Part shown: piece after piece, positions 36,745-48,415 of the stretch
Layout of the letters: each line of letters opens with the position of its first letter
Position numbering within the stretch: the stretch's first letter is position 1
From: Antilocapra americana
Lineage: Eukaryota > Chordata > Mammalia > Artiodactyla > Antilocapridae
Direction of reading: 5' to 3'
Length of the DNA stretch: 64,000 nucleotides
Assembly: GCA_007570785.1 (NCBI GenBank)
Contig: ML661383.1
Location: 310,240 to 374,239, forward strand
Position numbers and translations under genes: made by a program
Notes under the pieces: generated by a model
What the model was told of the DNA's origin: nothing
The model's database searches: none
Seen by the model: the letters and a program-made list of their open reading frames with translations, nothing else

Positions 36745-37998
36745 CATATAATTGCACTCATCTCACATGCTAGTAAAGTAATGCTTCAGCAATACGTGAA
36801 CCATGAAATTCCAGATGTTCAAGGTGGTTTTAGAAAAGGGAGAGGAGCCAGAGATCAAATTGCCAACATCTGCTGGATCATCAAAAAAGTGAGAGTTCCA
36901 GGAAAACATCTATTTCTGCTTTATTGACCATGTCAAAGACTTTGACTGTGTGGATCACAATAAACTGTGGAAAATTTTGAAAGAGATGGGAATACCAGAC
37001 CACTTGACCTACCCCTTAAGAAACCTGTAAGCAGGTCAGGAAGTGACAGTTAGAACTGGACAGGGAACAGACTGGTTCCAAATAGGAAAATGAGTATGTC
37101 GAGGCTGTGTAACATTACCTTGCTTATTTAACTTATATGCAGAGTACATCATGAGACATGCTGGGCTAGAGGAAGCACAAGCTGGAATCAAGATTGCCCA
37201 GAGAAATATCAATAACCTCAGATATGCAGATAACATCACCCTTATGGCAGAAAGTGAAGAAGAACTAAAGAGCCTCTTAATGAAAGTAAAAGAGGAGACT
37301 GAGAAAGTTGGCTTAAAGCTCAACATTCAGAAAACCAAGACCATGGCGTGTGGTCCTATCACTTCATGGCAAATAGATGGGGAAACAGTGGAAACAATGG
37401 CTGACTTTTATTTTCCTAGGCTCCAAAATCACTGCAGATGGTGATTGCAGCCATGAAATTAAGACACTTACTCTTTGCAAGAAAAGTTATAACCAACCTA
37501 GACAGCATATTAAAAATCAGAAAGATTACTGTGCCAACAAAGGTCCGTCTGGTCAAGGCTATGGTTTTTCAAGTAGTCATGTATGGATGTGAGAGCTGAA
37601 CTATAAAGAAAGCTGAGCACAGAAGAATTGATGCTTTTGAACGGTGGTATTGGAGAAGACCCTTAAGAGTGCCTTGGACATCAAGGAGATTCAACCAGTC
37701 CATCCTAAAGGAGATCAGTCCTGGGTGTTCATTGGAAGGACTGATGTTGAAGCTGAAACTCCAATACTTTGGCTACATGATGAGAAGAACTGACTCATTT
37801 CAAAAGAACCTGATGCTGGGAAAGATTGAAGGCAAGAGGAGAAAGGGACTAAAGAGGATGAGATGGTTGGATGGCATCACCAACTCAATGGACATGGTTT
37901 GGGTGGACTCTGGGAGTTAGTTATGGGCAGGGAGGCCTGGCGTTCTGTGGTCCATGGGGTCACAAAGAGTTGGACATGACTGAGTGACTGAACTGAAT
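36745..37998 (+). mobile_element. BovB 3' part (RT to 3' end), sense, disabled
   Basis: It starts in the N-terminal RT region (VQGGFRKGRGARDQIAN in the 36712-36927 frame), passes RT motif A (about 36920-36950) and reaches the catalytic box at 37223-37234, which reads YADN instead of YADD. It continues to the C-terminus (VMYGCES region near 37580) and the terminal gactgaactgaat. Several frameshifts and stops split the coding part (frames at 37151-37444, 37377-37592, 37669-37920). It shares the MACGP variant (37340 region) with the copy at 42.1 kb. Confidence 0.93.
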
Positions 37999-39571
37999 AT
38001 GCTGTATACGATGAGAGGAGTTACTGGGGTTTTGTTGTTTTTTATGTTATTAATAGAAACTGGGGTTTTGTTGTTTTAGATTGAGTTTAAACTTCAGGTT
38101 AAGGTCATTCCTCACATTTCTTAATTTATATTTCCTTTGCCTTTTTCCTTTTTAATATACTGAGGCTGATATTTCTTTTTGCAATGACTTTTTCTTCTCT
38201 GCCTTCTCATCACTATTCCCTTTAATGACGAATTATTTAATGACTTCTAAGGCTAACAAGTGTGATGGTTTCTTCATTATTCCCTACAAGACCATAAACC
38301 CCTCATTGCTCAGTTACCTTTAATTTTATAGCCCCANTGAAACNAAGTCAATAATACATCCCTGGTAGATCAGACATCTTAACACTGTTTTACTTTGTCA
38401 TCTGGCTTAGTTACTAAGTTTTATATCATATAGGTGACTTATAAAGTGTCACCTTCATTAAAATCGCTTAGTGAAATAAATGTAGCACACAATGAAAGCA
38501 TCATATTAGTATTTTTGAATAATATAGATAATGGTCTCAATTTATTTATCTAGAAGGTCGCCTCATTATTGGGGTAGTTAGAGGAGTGTGTAATAGAATT
38601 CTAATGTACAGAGGGATTAATTGAAAAATAATGGTATTGTTGAATTTATTAAGAGGGAGTAGATATGTGTATGAATATGGCTGTTTCATGTTGTTGTAAA
38701 ACAGACACTAACAACATTGTAAAGCAGTTATATTTCAACAGAAAAAAGGGTGATATCAAAATGAATGTAATAAATGTAGGTCTGTACACACTAGTTCTCA
38801 TTTGCTTTTGCAGATGCACCATCTTTTTTCAAGACTAGTAAGAAACACTTTATTGCATAGACTAGTAAGAAACATATTACTGTATTTTACTATACAGAAT
38901 TGGTGGTGTCTGTCTAAATATACTCCTCTAAATACAAAGCATTTCTAAATATAAATCTAAATAAAAAGCCTGTCTAAATTGAAATCATTTTCTGTGTTTT
39001 TGGTTACTAACTCTTATAAAGGTCATTTTATTCTTTGCCAAAACTAATTATAAGGGATATCAACAAATCAATTTCTAATTATGCATATGAGAATTATATG
39101 TTTGGTTCATTATCCAAAATACAATGCCTTAAAAATTAAAGTCAGCTTGTATTTAATATTCTCATAGATTCTTCTACCTCACTGGTGTTTTCCAAATGAA
39201 CATTTTAAACAAATGCTAAAAAATTGCCTGAGAATGAGTGCTAGATTTGCTTGTGTCCTTCAGGCAAGTCTTGAAAACAGTTTGAAAAATGGAGCATCTA
39301 CTAGTGCAAGGATATGTCTTACATGTTGAGAAAGACCATATCTCTTTAGATCAGTTTAATAAATAATCAAGGACATATAAGTCTAAAAGAGGAATGACCC
39401 TCATGTGCATGTAAGTTCAACCTAAAATTATAAAAAAGTTATGATTTAATCCTTGGAAGCATTGGGAAAGGATAAAAGCAATTGCTTCAATTTGGGGCAG
39501 GTTGTCCAGAGGTTTCTATAAACAAGGAAAGATCAGAAAGGAAGCTTTTATTTCATTAATTTATTTATTTA
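37999..39571. other. Unassigned AT-rich sequence with two ambiguous bases
   Basis: Single Ns occur at 38337 and 38344. No gene or firmly assigned repeat. Confidence 0.45.
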
Positions 39572-39780
39572 ATCTATGTTTATTGAGAATCTACTGGGTA
39601 CTGAGCACAATTCTAGGTACTTGGTGAATAGCAATGATACAAAATAATATTTTTTGTAGTTATATAGTCCATTATTGTAGTCATGGAAACTATATTCTAG
39701 CAATGATAGACTAGTATAATGAGTAATTATATACTATGCTAAAAACAATAAGTGGTATTTTTAAAAAAGTAAAGCAGGTG
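39572..39780. mobile_element. Ancient interspersed repeat (L2/MIR age class)
   Basis: The stretch 'atgtttattgagaatctactg' with 'agcacaattctaggtacttgg' resembles the widespread mammalian 'tattgagcacctactatgtgcc' element. Family not certain. Confidence 0.4.
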
Positions 39781-40457
39781 AGCATATACAGTAAGGTACA
39801 CTAGGGTTAAAGGTAGTTATTTTTAGCTCTGAAAAATTTAGTTCTTTGCTCGGGATCTCCAGACCCAAATTCCTGCTGAAATTCATTTTTCAATGTATTG
39901 ATAATTTTATTTTAATTTTACTCCCCAAATATTGCAGTTGTCTTCAATATTGAATTTAATGGTAAGTAAATTGTTGTTTATGTGCCTGATTAGATCAGAG
40001 AAATTTGTGATAAATGATGGATATTCTCAATTTTCTGGCAATAAGTGAGAAGGCAGGTTATATTAGGCAACAGGCAAATGTAGCCAGATAGGAATGTATG
40101 ATAATGTGATTCTGTAGAAGTTATGGAACTAACAATCAAAGAGAGTGGCTTAGACTGCAAGGTGATCCTCCTTATTGAGGGTTGACATTTGGGATAATTT
40201 TAATGGAAGAACAGCATTTGGGCTATGGAATTTAGTAACTATCACTTCTGTCTCAAAGCCAAATTCCACCCCTAAATTGAAGGGAGCACTCCTCAGGGTG
40301 GCGCCATGCCTCCTCTTCTTGGGTGGGACTGAGAGAGGCTGAAGGCAGCCTCAGAAAAGAATCACAAAGTCATTAACATCAAAGTTACTTTAACAAGTGG
40401 AATAATTTTTTGAATGAAAAAATACTGGATTGCATTCATTCATGGAAGACACAGTGA
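39781..40457. other. Unassigned sequence
   Basis: No gene. A short GC-richer patch lies at 40258-40345. Confidence 0.45.
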
Positions 40458-40585
40458 CCACTGGAGAAAGAAATGGCAACCCACTCCAGAATTCTTGCCT
40501 GGAGAATCACATGAATGGAGGAGCCTGGTAGGAAACTCCCCATGGGATCGCAAAGAATCGGATATGACTGAACGACTAACACACA
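40458..40585 (+). mobile_element. Bov-A-type SINE monomer, sense
   Basis: It begins at ccactggagaaagaaatggc and runs through 'ccagaattcttgcctggaga' to gactgaacgactaacacac. The tRNA head is absent. Confidence 0.9.
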
Positions 40586-41048
40586 ATTAACCATCCACAA
40601 TCATCCTGAGGGGTTTTAGGAATATAGGAATATGTGATTTTCTAGACTTTATTTAGAGTAATAGCAGGCATAAACATTTCTTTGCAGCAGTGGCAGAGAA
40701 AGATTTCTCCTTCACCTCCACCATTCTCTAACTTCCACTAAGGAAATGCCACAGTTGTCTGTCAGAATTAGCAAAAGCAATTTGGAGCAGAGAACAAAGG
40801 AACTTGTCTTATGTGGATGATTATTGAATATAGGAGAGTAAATAAGTAGAAATCTAGAAAAAAAGATGTAATAAATTAAGCTTTTAGGAAGATGAGGGGA
40901 AATATTAGCAATATTTTGTCAATAAATTATGTGCTTGTAAATGTGAGGATAGTATAAGAAGTTTATAATTAATGTTATATAAAATGAATTGGAATTCTTA
41001 ATTAAGATGGTTAATAGAAAAAAATTTAGTCTTGTTCATAGAGAAAAA
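40586..41048. other. Unassigned AT-rich sequence
   Basis: Nothing recognised. Confidence 0.45.
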
Positions 41049-41169
41049 AGCAGAATACTGGAGTGGGTAGCCTTTCCCTTCTCCAGGGGATCTTCCCAAC
41101 CCAGGGATCAAACCCAGGTCTCCCACATTGTGGATGGATTCTTTATCAGTTGAGCTACAGGGGAAGCCC
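41049..41169 (-). mobile_element. Bov-tA head-only SINE, antisense, with TSD
   Basis: It contains only the tRNA-derived head unit (agaatactggagtgggtagc, gggatcttcccaacccaggg, ending in gggaagccc). A perfect 9-bp TSD (agagaaaaa) lies at 41040-41048 and 41170-41178. Confidence 0.88.
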
Positions 41170-41178
41170 AGAGAAAAA

Positions 41179-42071
41179 CAGAATGAATCATAATTGTACA
41201 TGCAAAGATCAAAATTTAAACTTATTAAATTTTCTAAAATGCTGTTAAAAATGGTGATGTTACCAGCTAAAAACCTGCCCTGTTTCATTTGCTTTCATTA
41301 AAGTCACATTGCAGAAACGCATGAGTGTCTAATATACTGTGCTGTTGACAGTGATTACCCAAGTTTCTGTGAGATATCAAAGGAAACATAAAGTAGAACA
41401 GAGGAAAGAGTCACAATACTTTGAGTTGGAAGATTTGGATTTAGTCAAAACACTATCACTTATTAAATATGCAACTCAATCCTATCACTAGGTTTCTAGG
41501 CAGTGGTTTTCTTGTTTACAAAATGGACATTACAGAAATTACTCTGAATGTCTAAGAGTTAAAATTATATCAAAATGAGATCATGTGAGTGCCAGTTATG
41601 TGCAAACTTTTAAGAGCTTTAAGATGTTATTGTGATATTTATGATAGACTATACTTATTGAAAAATTGGTATGGTTTTGTTTGTGTAGTATCAGAAAAGA
41701 ACTATTATACAATTCACATACATACAATTTAATCTCACATGCTTCTTATTGTGGTTCTGATACCCAGAGTGGGAATTACAGAACTTGTAACACATTAGTT
41801 CTAAATACCTCTCTTGGAAACTAATATTTGAATTGGAATGTTCCATGTTTGTAGGACTTGTGTGATTTTCTTGCCAAACAGGTGGAAAATAAAGGATAAA
41901 TCATATCAAATTGTTGAGAATATAATCTAGCATTTTATAATTTGACTATAATTATTTTATTAACAATACATGGAGATTATAAGTAATAGCTGAATTTCAG
42001 CATTTTTATTCTGATTCCCCATGTGAATTTTAATTAAAATATAATTGTATTTATTATGTATTAATGGCATA
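41179..42071. other. Unassigned sequence with MIR-like patch
   Basis: About 41405-41620 has MIR-like order ('ttggaagatttggatttagt', 'tttcttgtttacaaaatgga'), but it is too degenerate for a firm call. No gene. Confidence 0.4.
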
Positions 42072-43455
42072 ACAATATGCCAGCAAATTTGAAAGATTCA
42101 GCAGTGGCCACAGGACTGGAAAAGGTCAGTTTTCATTCCAGTCCCAAAGAAGGCAATGCCAAAAAGAATGTTCAAACTACCGCACAGTTGTACACGCTAG
42201 CAAAGTAATTCTCAAAATTCACCCAGCCATGCTTCAAGAGTATGTGAACCATGAACTTCTAGATGTTCAAGCAGGATTTAGAAAAGGCAGAGGAACCAGA
42301 GATCAAATTGCCAACATCTGTTGAATCATTGACAAAGTGAGGGAGTTCCAGAAAAACATCTATTTCTGCCTTATTGACTATGCCAAAGCCTTTGACGGTG
42401 TGGATCACAACAAACTGGAAAATTGTTAAAGAGTTGGGAATACAAGACCACCTGACCTGCCTCCTGAGAAATATATATGCAGATCAAGAAGCAACAGTTA
42501 GAACTGGGCATGGAAAAACAGACTGGTTCCAAATCGGGAAAGGAGTATGTCAAGGCTGTTTATTGTCACCCTGCTTATTTAACTTATATGCAGAGTACAT
42601 CACAAGAAATGCTGGGCTGGAGGAAGCACAAGCTGGAATCAAGATTGCCCAGAGAAATATCAATAACCTCAGATATGCAGATAACACGACCCTTATGGCA
42701 GAAAGTGAAGAACTAAAGAGCCTCTTGATGAAAGTGAAACAGAGTGAAAAAGTTGGCTTAAAACTCAACATTCAGAAAACTAAGATCATGGCATGTGGTC
42801 CTATCACTTCATGGCAAATAGATGGGGAAACAGTGGAAATAGTGGCAGGCTTTATTTTTTGAGCTCTGAAATCACTGCAGATGGTGACTGCAGCCATGAA
42901 AAGAAAAGACACTTGCTCCATGGAAGAAAGGTTATAATCAACGTAGATAGCACATTAAAAAGCAGAGACATCACTTTGTCAACAATGGTCCGTCTAGTCA
43001 AGGCTATGGTTTTTCTAGCAGTCATGTATTGATATGAGAGCTGGACTATAAAGAAAGCTAAGCACCTAAGAACTGATGCTTTTGAACTGTGGTGTTGGAG
43101 AAGACTCTTGAGAGTCGCTTGGACTGCAAGGAGATCCAACCAGTCCATCCTAAAGGAGATCAGTCTTGGGTGTTCATTGGAAGGACTGACGTTGAAGCTG
43201 AAACTCCAATACTTTGGCCACCTGATACAAAGAGTTAACTCATTGGAAAAGACTCTGATGCTGGGAAAGATTGAAGGCAGGAGGAGAAGGGGATAACAGA
43301 AGATGAGATGGCTGGATGGCATCACTGACTCGATGGACATGAATTTGAGTTAACTCTGGAAGTTGGTGATGGACAGGGAGGCCTGACGTGCTAATGTCCA
43401 TGGAGTTGCAAAGAGTCAGACACAACTGTATGACTGAACTGAACTGAACTGACTG
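42072..43455 (+). mobile_element. BovB 3' part (RT to 3' end), sense, disabled
   Basis: It starts at caatatgccagcaaatttga in the region preceding RT. The frame 42374-42862 (162 codons) covers RT: LLRNIYADQEATVRTGHG, then LSPCLFNLYAEYI, then the catalytic box at 42674-42685 reading YADN, then LNIQKTKIMACGP. The C-terminal part (42961-43340) and the repeated gaactgaactgaactgact terminus follow. Stops and shifts break the protein before motif A and after 42862. Confidence 0.94.
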
Positions 43456-43544
43456 ACTTAACATTAGAAGGTTTAGACATTATATTATGTGGTTAAGTAA
43501 GTAGGCGTGTGTTTTTTCCTACTCTTTATTTTCTTAAGTGTTTT

Positions 43545-44340
43545 TTCAGAACAGTTTTAGATTTGCAGAAAAAGAATGAATATATTTTGAGAACGCCCAT
43601 GTATCTCACATCATTTATAGTATTATCAATAATATTAATCAGCAAAATATATGAATATGGTACATTTGTCACAAAGAACCTAGATTGATACATAATTACC
43701 AACTTAATTCAGATATTCGTTTTCTCAGTCTTTTTTATGTTCCAGAGTTCAGTCTAGGATTCTACATGACATTTAGTTGTAAAGTTTCTTTTGGCCTTTC
43801 TTGTCTATGACAGTTTTTCTGACTTCCTGTTTTTATTTATTTATTTATTTTTCTTTGTCAGCCACGTGATGTCTCTGTTATTTAATACATTGTTCAGGTT
43901 TGTCATAGCTTTACATCCAAGGAGCAAGTGTCTTTTAATTTCCTGGCTGTGGTCAAGGCTCATTGTGATTTTGGAGCCCAAGAAAATAAAATCTGCCAGC
44001 TTTTCCACTCTTCCTCCATCTATTTGCCATGAAGTGATGTGACTGAGTGCCATGACCTTAGGTTTTTGGATGTTGAGTTTTAAGGCAGCTTTCCCTTTTC
44101 TCTTTCACCTTCATCAAGAGCCTCTTTAGTTCCTCTTCCCTTTCTGCCACTAGGGGGTTTAGATCTTCATATCTGCTGTTGTTATTTCCCCCAGCAATCT
44201 GACTTCCTGTTTTTAAAGATTACTTTGAGAGTTAAGCACCACTGTCAAGATATTTTGTTGGCTGCCTCTCTATTGGAATTTGTCTCATCTTTTACTCTCT
44301 AATGATTAAACTGAGTTTATAGGTTGGGGTGATAAAAACC
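43545..44340. mobile_element. Ancient repeat (old L1 3'UTR-like), split by a BovB insertion
   Basis: The pattern gttttagatttgcagaaaaa ... 'atatggtacatttgtcac' ... 'ggattctacatgacatttag' ... 'cagtttttctgacttcctg', resuming after 44197 with 'ggaatttgtctcatctttta', matches the same old mammalian element as 8991-9335. It was the target of the BovB at 43836-44197. Confidence 0.5.
43836..44197 (-). mobile_element. BovB fragment truncated at both ends, with tail and 18-bp TSD
   Basis: On the minus strand the 362-bp insert carries the BovB segment from just past the RT catalytic box region to the coding stretch at 'gacatcac...acaaag', then ends about 430-460 bp short of the normal BovB terminus in an A-rich (aaat)n tail (seen as (ttta)n at 43836-43852). 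A perfect 18-bp TSD (tctgacttcctgttttta) lies at 43818-43835 and 44198-44215. The insert is therefore a complete retrotransposition event of an RNA with an internal 3' end, not a later deletion. The frame 43841-44053 (minus) is part of it. Confidence 0.9.
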
Positions 44341-44881
44341 ATTGAGTTAAGTGAAAATGCCATTATCTCATATTAAGAGTATATAACTTAGATGCTAAGA
44401 GTAATAGTGCATAAGAATCTGGGATTTTAAGTCCATGAATCAAGATAAATAGGACATGGTGAAACAGAATATAGCCAGAGTGAATATCGGCATTTAATCA
44501 GTCAGTAAACTAAAATAGACAGGAACAGGCAAGTTTAATTCAGATAATCATTGTTACTACTACTGTGGACAAGAATCCTTAGAAGAAATGGAGTAGCCCT
44601 CATAGTCAACAAAAGTGTCTGAAATGCTATACTCTAGTGCAATCTCAAAAAATGACAGAATTATCTCAATTCATTTCGAAGGTAAAGCATTCAACATCAC
44701 AGCAATCCAAGACTATGCCCCAATCACTAATGCCAACAAAGTTGAAGTTAAATACTTCTGTGAAGACCTACAAGACCTTCTAGAACTATTAATAAGTTAA
44801 GATACTTTTTTCATCATAGGGAAATGGAATGCAAAGGTACAAAGTCAAGAGATAACCTGGAGTAACAGGCAAGTTTGGCCT

Positions 44882-45485
44882 CAGTTCAGTTCAGTCACCC
44901 AGTCGTGTCCGACTCTTTGCGACCCCATGAATTCCAGCATGACAGGCCTCCCTGTCCATCACTAATTCCCAAAGTCCACCCAAACCCATGTCTATCGAAT
45001 CGGTGATGCCATCCAGCCATCTCATCCTCTGTCATCCCTTCTCCTCCTGCCCCCAATCCTTGTGTTATGAGAATGAGTCATTTCTTTTGCAATGAGTCAG
45101 TTCTTCGCATGAGGTGGCCAAAGAACTGGAGTTTCAGCTTCAGCATCAGTTCTTCCAATGAACACCCAGGACTGATCTCCTTTAGGATGGACTGGTTGGA
45201 TCTCCTTGCAGTCCAAGGGACTCTTCAAAGGTCTTCTCCAACACCACAGTTCAAAAGCATCAATTCTTTGGCTCTCACCTTTCTTCACCATCTACTCTCA
45301 CACCCATACATGACTACTGGAAAAACCATAGCCTTGCCTAGACGGACCTTTGTTGGTAAAGTAATGTCTCTACTTTTTAATATGCTGTCTAGGTTGGTCA
45401 TAACTTTCCTTCTAAGGAGTAAGTGTCTTTTAATTTCATGGCTGCAGTCACCATCTGCAGTGATTTTGGAGCCCAAAAAAATAAA
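44882..45485 (-). mobile_element. Young BovB 3' end, antisense, nested in the older BovB
   Basis: A 604-bp antisense BovB 3' end: terminus at the left (cagttcagtcacccagtcgt), truncated 5' end at the right ('ggagcccaaaaaaataaa'). A perfect 13-bp TSD (gcaagtttggcct) lies at 44869-44881 and 45486-45498. The plus frame at 45067-45510 is antisense to the BovB protein. It is close to the consensus pattern, hence younger than its host element. Confidence 0.95.
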
Positions 45486-46454
45486 GCAAGTTTGGCCTAG
45501 GAGTATGTAATGATGCAGGGCCAAAACTAACAAGAGTTTTGCTGAGAGGATGAATGGATCATAGCAAACACTCTCTTCCAACAATATTAGAGACGACTCT
45601 GCACATGGACATCACCAGATGGTCAACATCAAAATCAGGTTGATTATATTCTTTGCAGCCGAAGATGTAGATGCTCTGTAAAGTCAGCAAAAAAAAAAAA
45701 AGAAAGAAAGAAAGAAAAGAAAATGAAAACAAAAAATAGAGATCATCAGCTCTCTATTGCAAATTCCAGGGTTAAATTGAAGAAAGTAGGGAAAACCACT
45801 AGGCCTTTCAGGTATAGCCTAAATTAAATCCCTTGTGATTATACAGTGGAGGTGATGAATAGATTCAAATGATTAGATCTGGTAGAGAGCGTGAAGACAG
45901 AGATTTGTCCTCAGTGCCTATGGACAGAGATCTGTAACATTTTACAGGTAGTGGTGACCATAATCATCCCAAAGGAAAAAAAAAAGCAAGAAGGCAAAGT
46001 GATTGTCTGAGGAGGCCTTGCAGATACCTAAGAAAATAAGATGGGGCAAAAGAGAAAGGGAAAGATACACCCAAATGAATGCAGAGTTTCAGAGAATAGC
46101 AAGGAGAGATAAGAAAGCTGTCTTAAGTGATCAATGCAAAGAAAATTGGAGATACCAAGGGAACATTTCTTGTAAATATGAGCACAAAATAGGAGAGAAA
46201 CAGCAAGGACCTAACAGAAGTGGAAGAGATTAAGAAGGTGACAAAAATACAGGGAAGTAATATACAAGGAAAGATCTTATTGACACTATAATGACGATAT
46301 TATGGTCACTAAGCTGGAGCCAGAAATCCTGGTCTGTGAAGTCAAGTGGGCCTTAGGATGAATTACTTACATGCAAAGGGAGTGGAGGTGATGGAATTCC
46401 AGCTGAGCTATTTAAAATGCTAAAACATGATGTTGTTAAAGTGCTGCACATTAT

Positions 46455-46608
46455 TTTCACTTGTGGCTCAGCTGGTATAGATTTTGCCTGCAGTGTGGGA
46501 GACTTGGTTTCAATCCCTGGGTTGGGAAGATCCCCTGGAGAAGGGAAAGGCTACCCACTCCAGTATTCTGGACAATTCCATGGATGACTGAGCGACTTTC
46601 ACTATCAA
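46455..46608 (+). mobile_element. Bov-tA SINE, sense, nested in BovB
   Basis: Head remnant (cacttgtggctcagctggta), 'caatccctgggttgggaagatc', 'cactccagtattctgg', then a jump to gactgagcgactttcact. The middle of the BovA body is deleted. BovB resumes at 'caatatgttagcaaatttgg'. Confidence 0.88.
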
Positions 46609-47475
46609 TATGTTAGCAAATTTGGAAAACTCATTAGTGGCCACAGGACTGGAAATGGTCCGGTCCAAAGAAGGACAATGCCAAAGAATGATCCAACTGC
46701 AGTGCAATTGCTCTCATTTCACATGCTGGCACAGTAATGCTCAATTCCTTCAAGCTGGGTTTCAGCAGCGTGTGAACCAAGAACTTCCAAATGTACAAGC
46801 TGATATTTAGAAAAGGCAGGGTAACCAGAGATCTAATTGCTAACCTTCACTGAATCATAGAGAAACATGGAAGTTCCTCCAGTAAAACATTTACTGCTTT
46901 ATTGACTACACTAAAGCCTTTGGCTGTGTGGATCACACAAATTGTGGAAAATTATTTAAGAAATGGGAATGCCAGACCACCTTACCTATCTCCTGAGAAA
47001 CCTGTATGCAGGACAAGAAGCAACATTTAAAACCAGACTTGGAACAACAGATTGGTTAAAAATTGGAAAAGGAGTACATGAAGGCATATTGTCACCCTGC
47101 TTATTTAATCTATATGCAGAGTATATCATGGGAAATACCAGGGTGGATGAATCACAAGCTTAATCAAGATTGCCTAAAGAAATATCAATGACCACAAATA
47201 TGCAGATGATGTCATTCTAATGGCAGAAATCAAAGAAGAACTAAAGAGCATCTTGATGAAGTTGAAAGAGGAGAGTGTAAAAGCTGGATTAAAGTTAACA
47301 TTCAAAAACTATGATCAAGACATCCAGTCTTATAACTTCATGGCAGATAGGTGGGGACAAATTGGGAATAGTGACAGTTTATTTTCTTGTGCTCCAAAAT
47401 GACTGTGGGTGGTGACTGCATCCATGTAACTAGAAGACAATTGCTCTTTGGAAGAAAAGCTATGACAGACCTAAA

Positions 47476-48401
47476 AATATAATCTCTTCTTTGTCAGGTT
47501 ATATTTTCTCCCTTTCCATAATGTACTGGTTGAAAAGATACCAGAATGCCTACCTCACACTTAACAAGTGTGGAGTTATGCTACACTTCTTGTGGGTGGA
47601 CCATCTATATAAATGTTGAATTCTTTTATATGATAGATTTGTCTCTTCTCCTGTACTGTTTTATTCAATAATTTACTTATATAAAGATAGACTTGTGGAT
47701 ATATTTTAAGCTTTGTGTTATTGTCCAGTACTACTTCATATTTTTTTGTTCAAATTATTTTAGCTTGGCCATTGGAAGCCCATTCAGTTGGCTTTTGGGT
47801 ATTTTCCATTGTTGGTGTGTATATTTAAGCATTTCCTTATTTTCTTGTCCTGTCAGATAGTCTAGGCTAATTTCGTGCTTAATTCCAGAATTAGCCAAGT
47901 CTGTGAGGAGTTTTGGTTCCTCTCACTGGAAAATGATGTTAGAAACTGGAATTTGAGTCCAGGTGTACTTGTGTAGTGGTGAATATATGACATTAACTTT
48001 TTGTCAAAACACACAGAACTTTTTAGCATTAAATCAGTCAAATATCTGCCAAAAAATCATTTAGGAGTTGAAGAATATCACAATGAAATCTAGAATTTTA
48101 TGTAATAATCTAACATTCTGCATTAAAAAAAAAACCAAAAAACTAGAAGATGAGGGTTGTATAATTGTTTGCTTTCTGTATGTTATTTTCAGCCCCAAAC
48201 AACTAGCATCTGCTGGGTTGCTTTTTCTATGAATCACTAAATATTTTTCTTTGTTTTGTTTGTTATTTCTCTTTTTCGTTGGAAGTAAAATGAAATTTCT
48301 TATTTTTGTTAACATTAACAATGTTTTCCTGCATTTATTAAGAAATATACAATATCCTATAGTTAGAGTCATTCAAACAGCAGGAAATTTTAGCGTTGAT
48401 A
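47476..48401. other. Unassigned AT-rich sequence
   Basis: No gene. The long frames at 48061-48372 and 48251-48862 are AT-rich chance frames running into BovB. Confidence 0.45.
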
Positions 48402-48415
48402 AAATTATTGACCAT

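Larger units (their letters stand above)
44406..47475 (+). mobile_element. Old, highly degraded BovB, sense, with nested insertions
   Basis: BovB coding sequence can be followed from the endonuclease start (cctggaatg-like 'ctgggattttaagtccatga' at 44419) through endonuclease pieces (44615-44800), the endonuclease C-terminal region (45780-45960), the linker (46003-46233), and RT (46963-47163: LLRNLYAGQEAT, LSPCLFNLYAEYI) to YADD at 47199-47210, and stops about 47475, short of the normal end. It is split by an antisense BovB (44882-45485) and a Bov-tA (46455-46608). An A-rich (aaag)n expansion lies at 45688-45740. Divergence is higher than in the other copies, so this is one of the older insertions. 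Confidence 0.88.

Noticed and set aside
38337..38344. Two single Ns, considered as a hidden join
   Set aside because: Sequence on both sides reads continuously; these look like ambiguous base calls.
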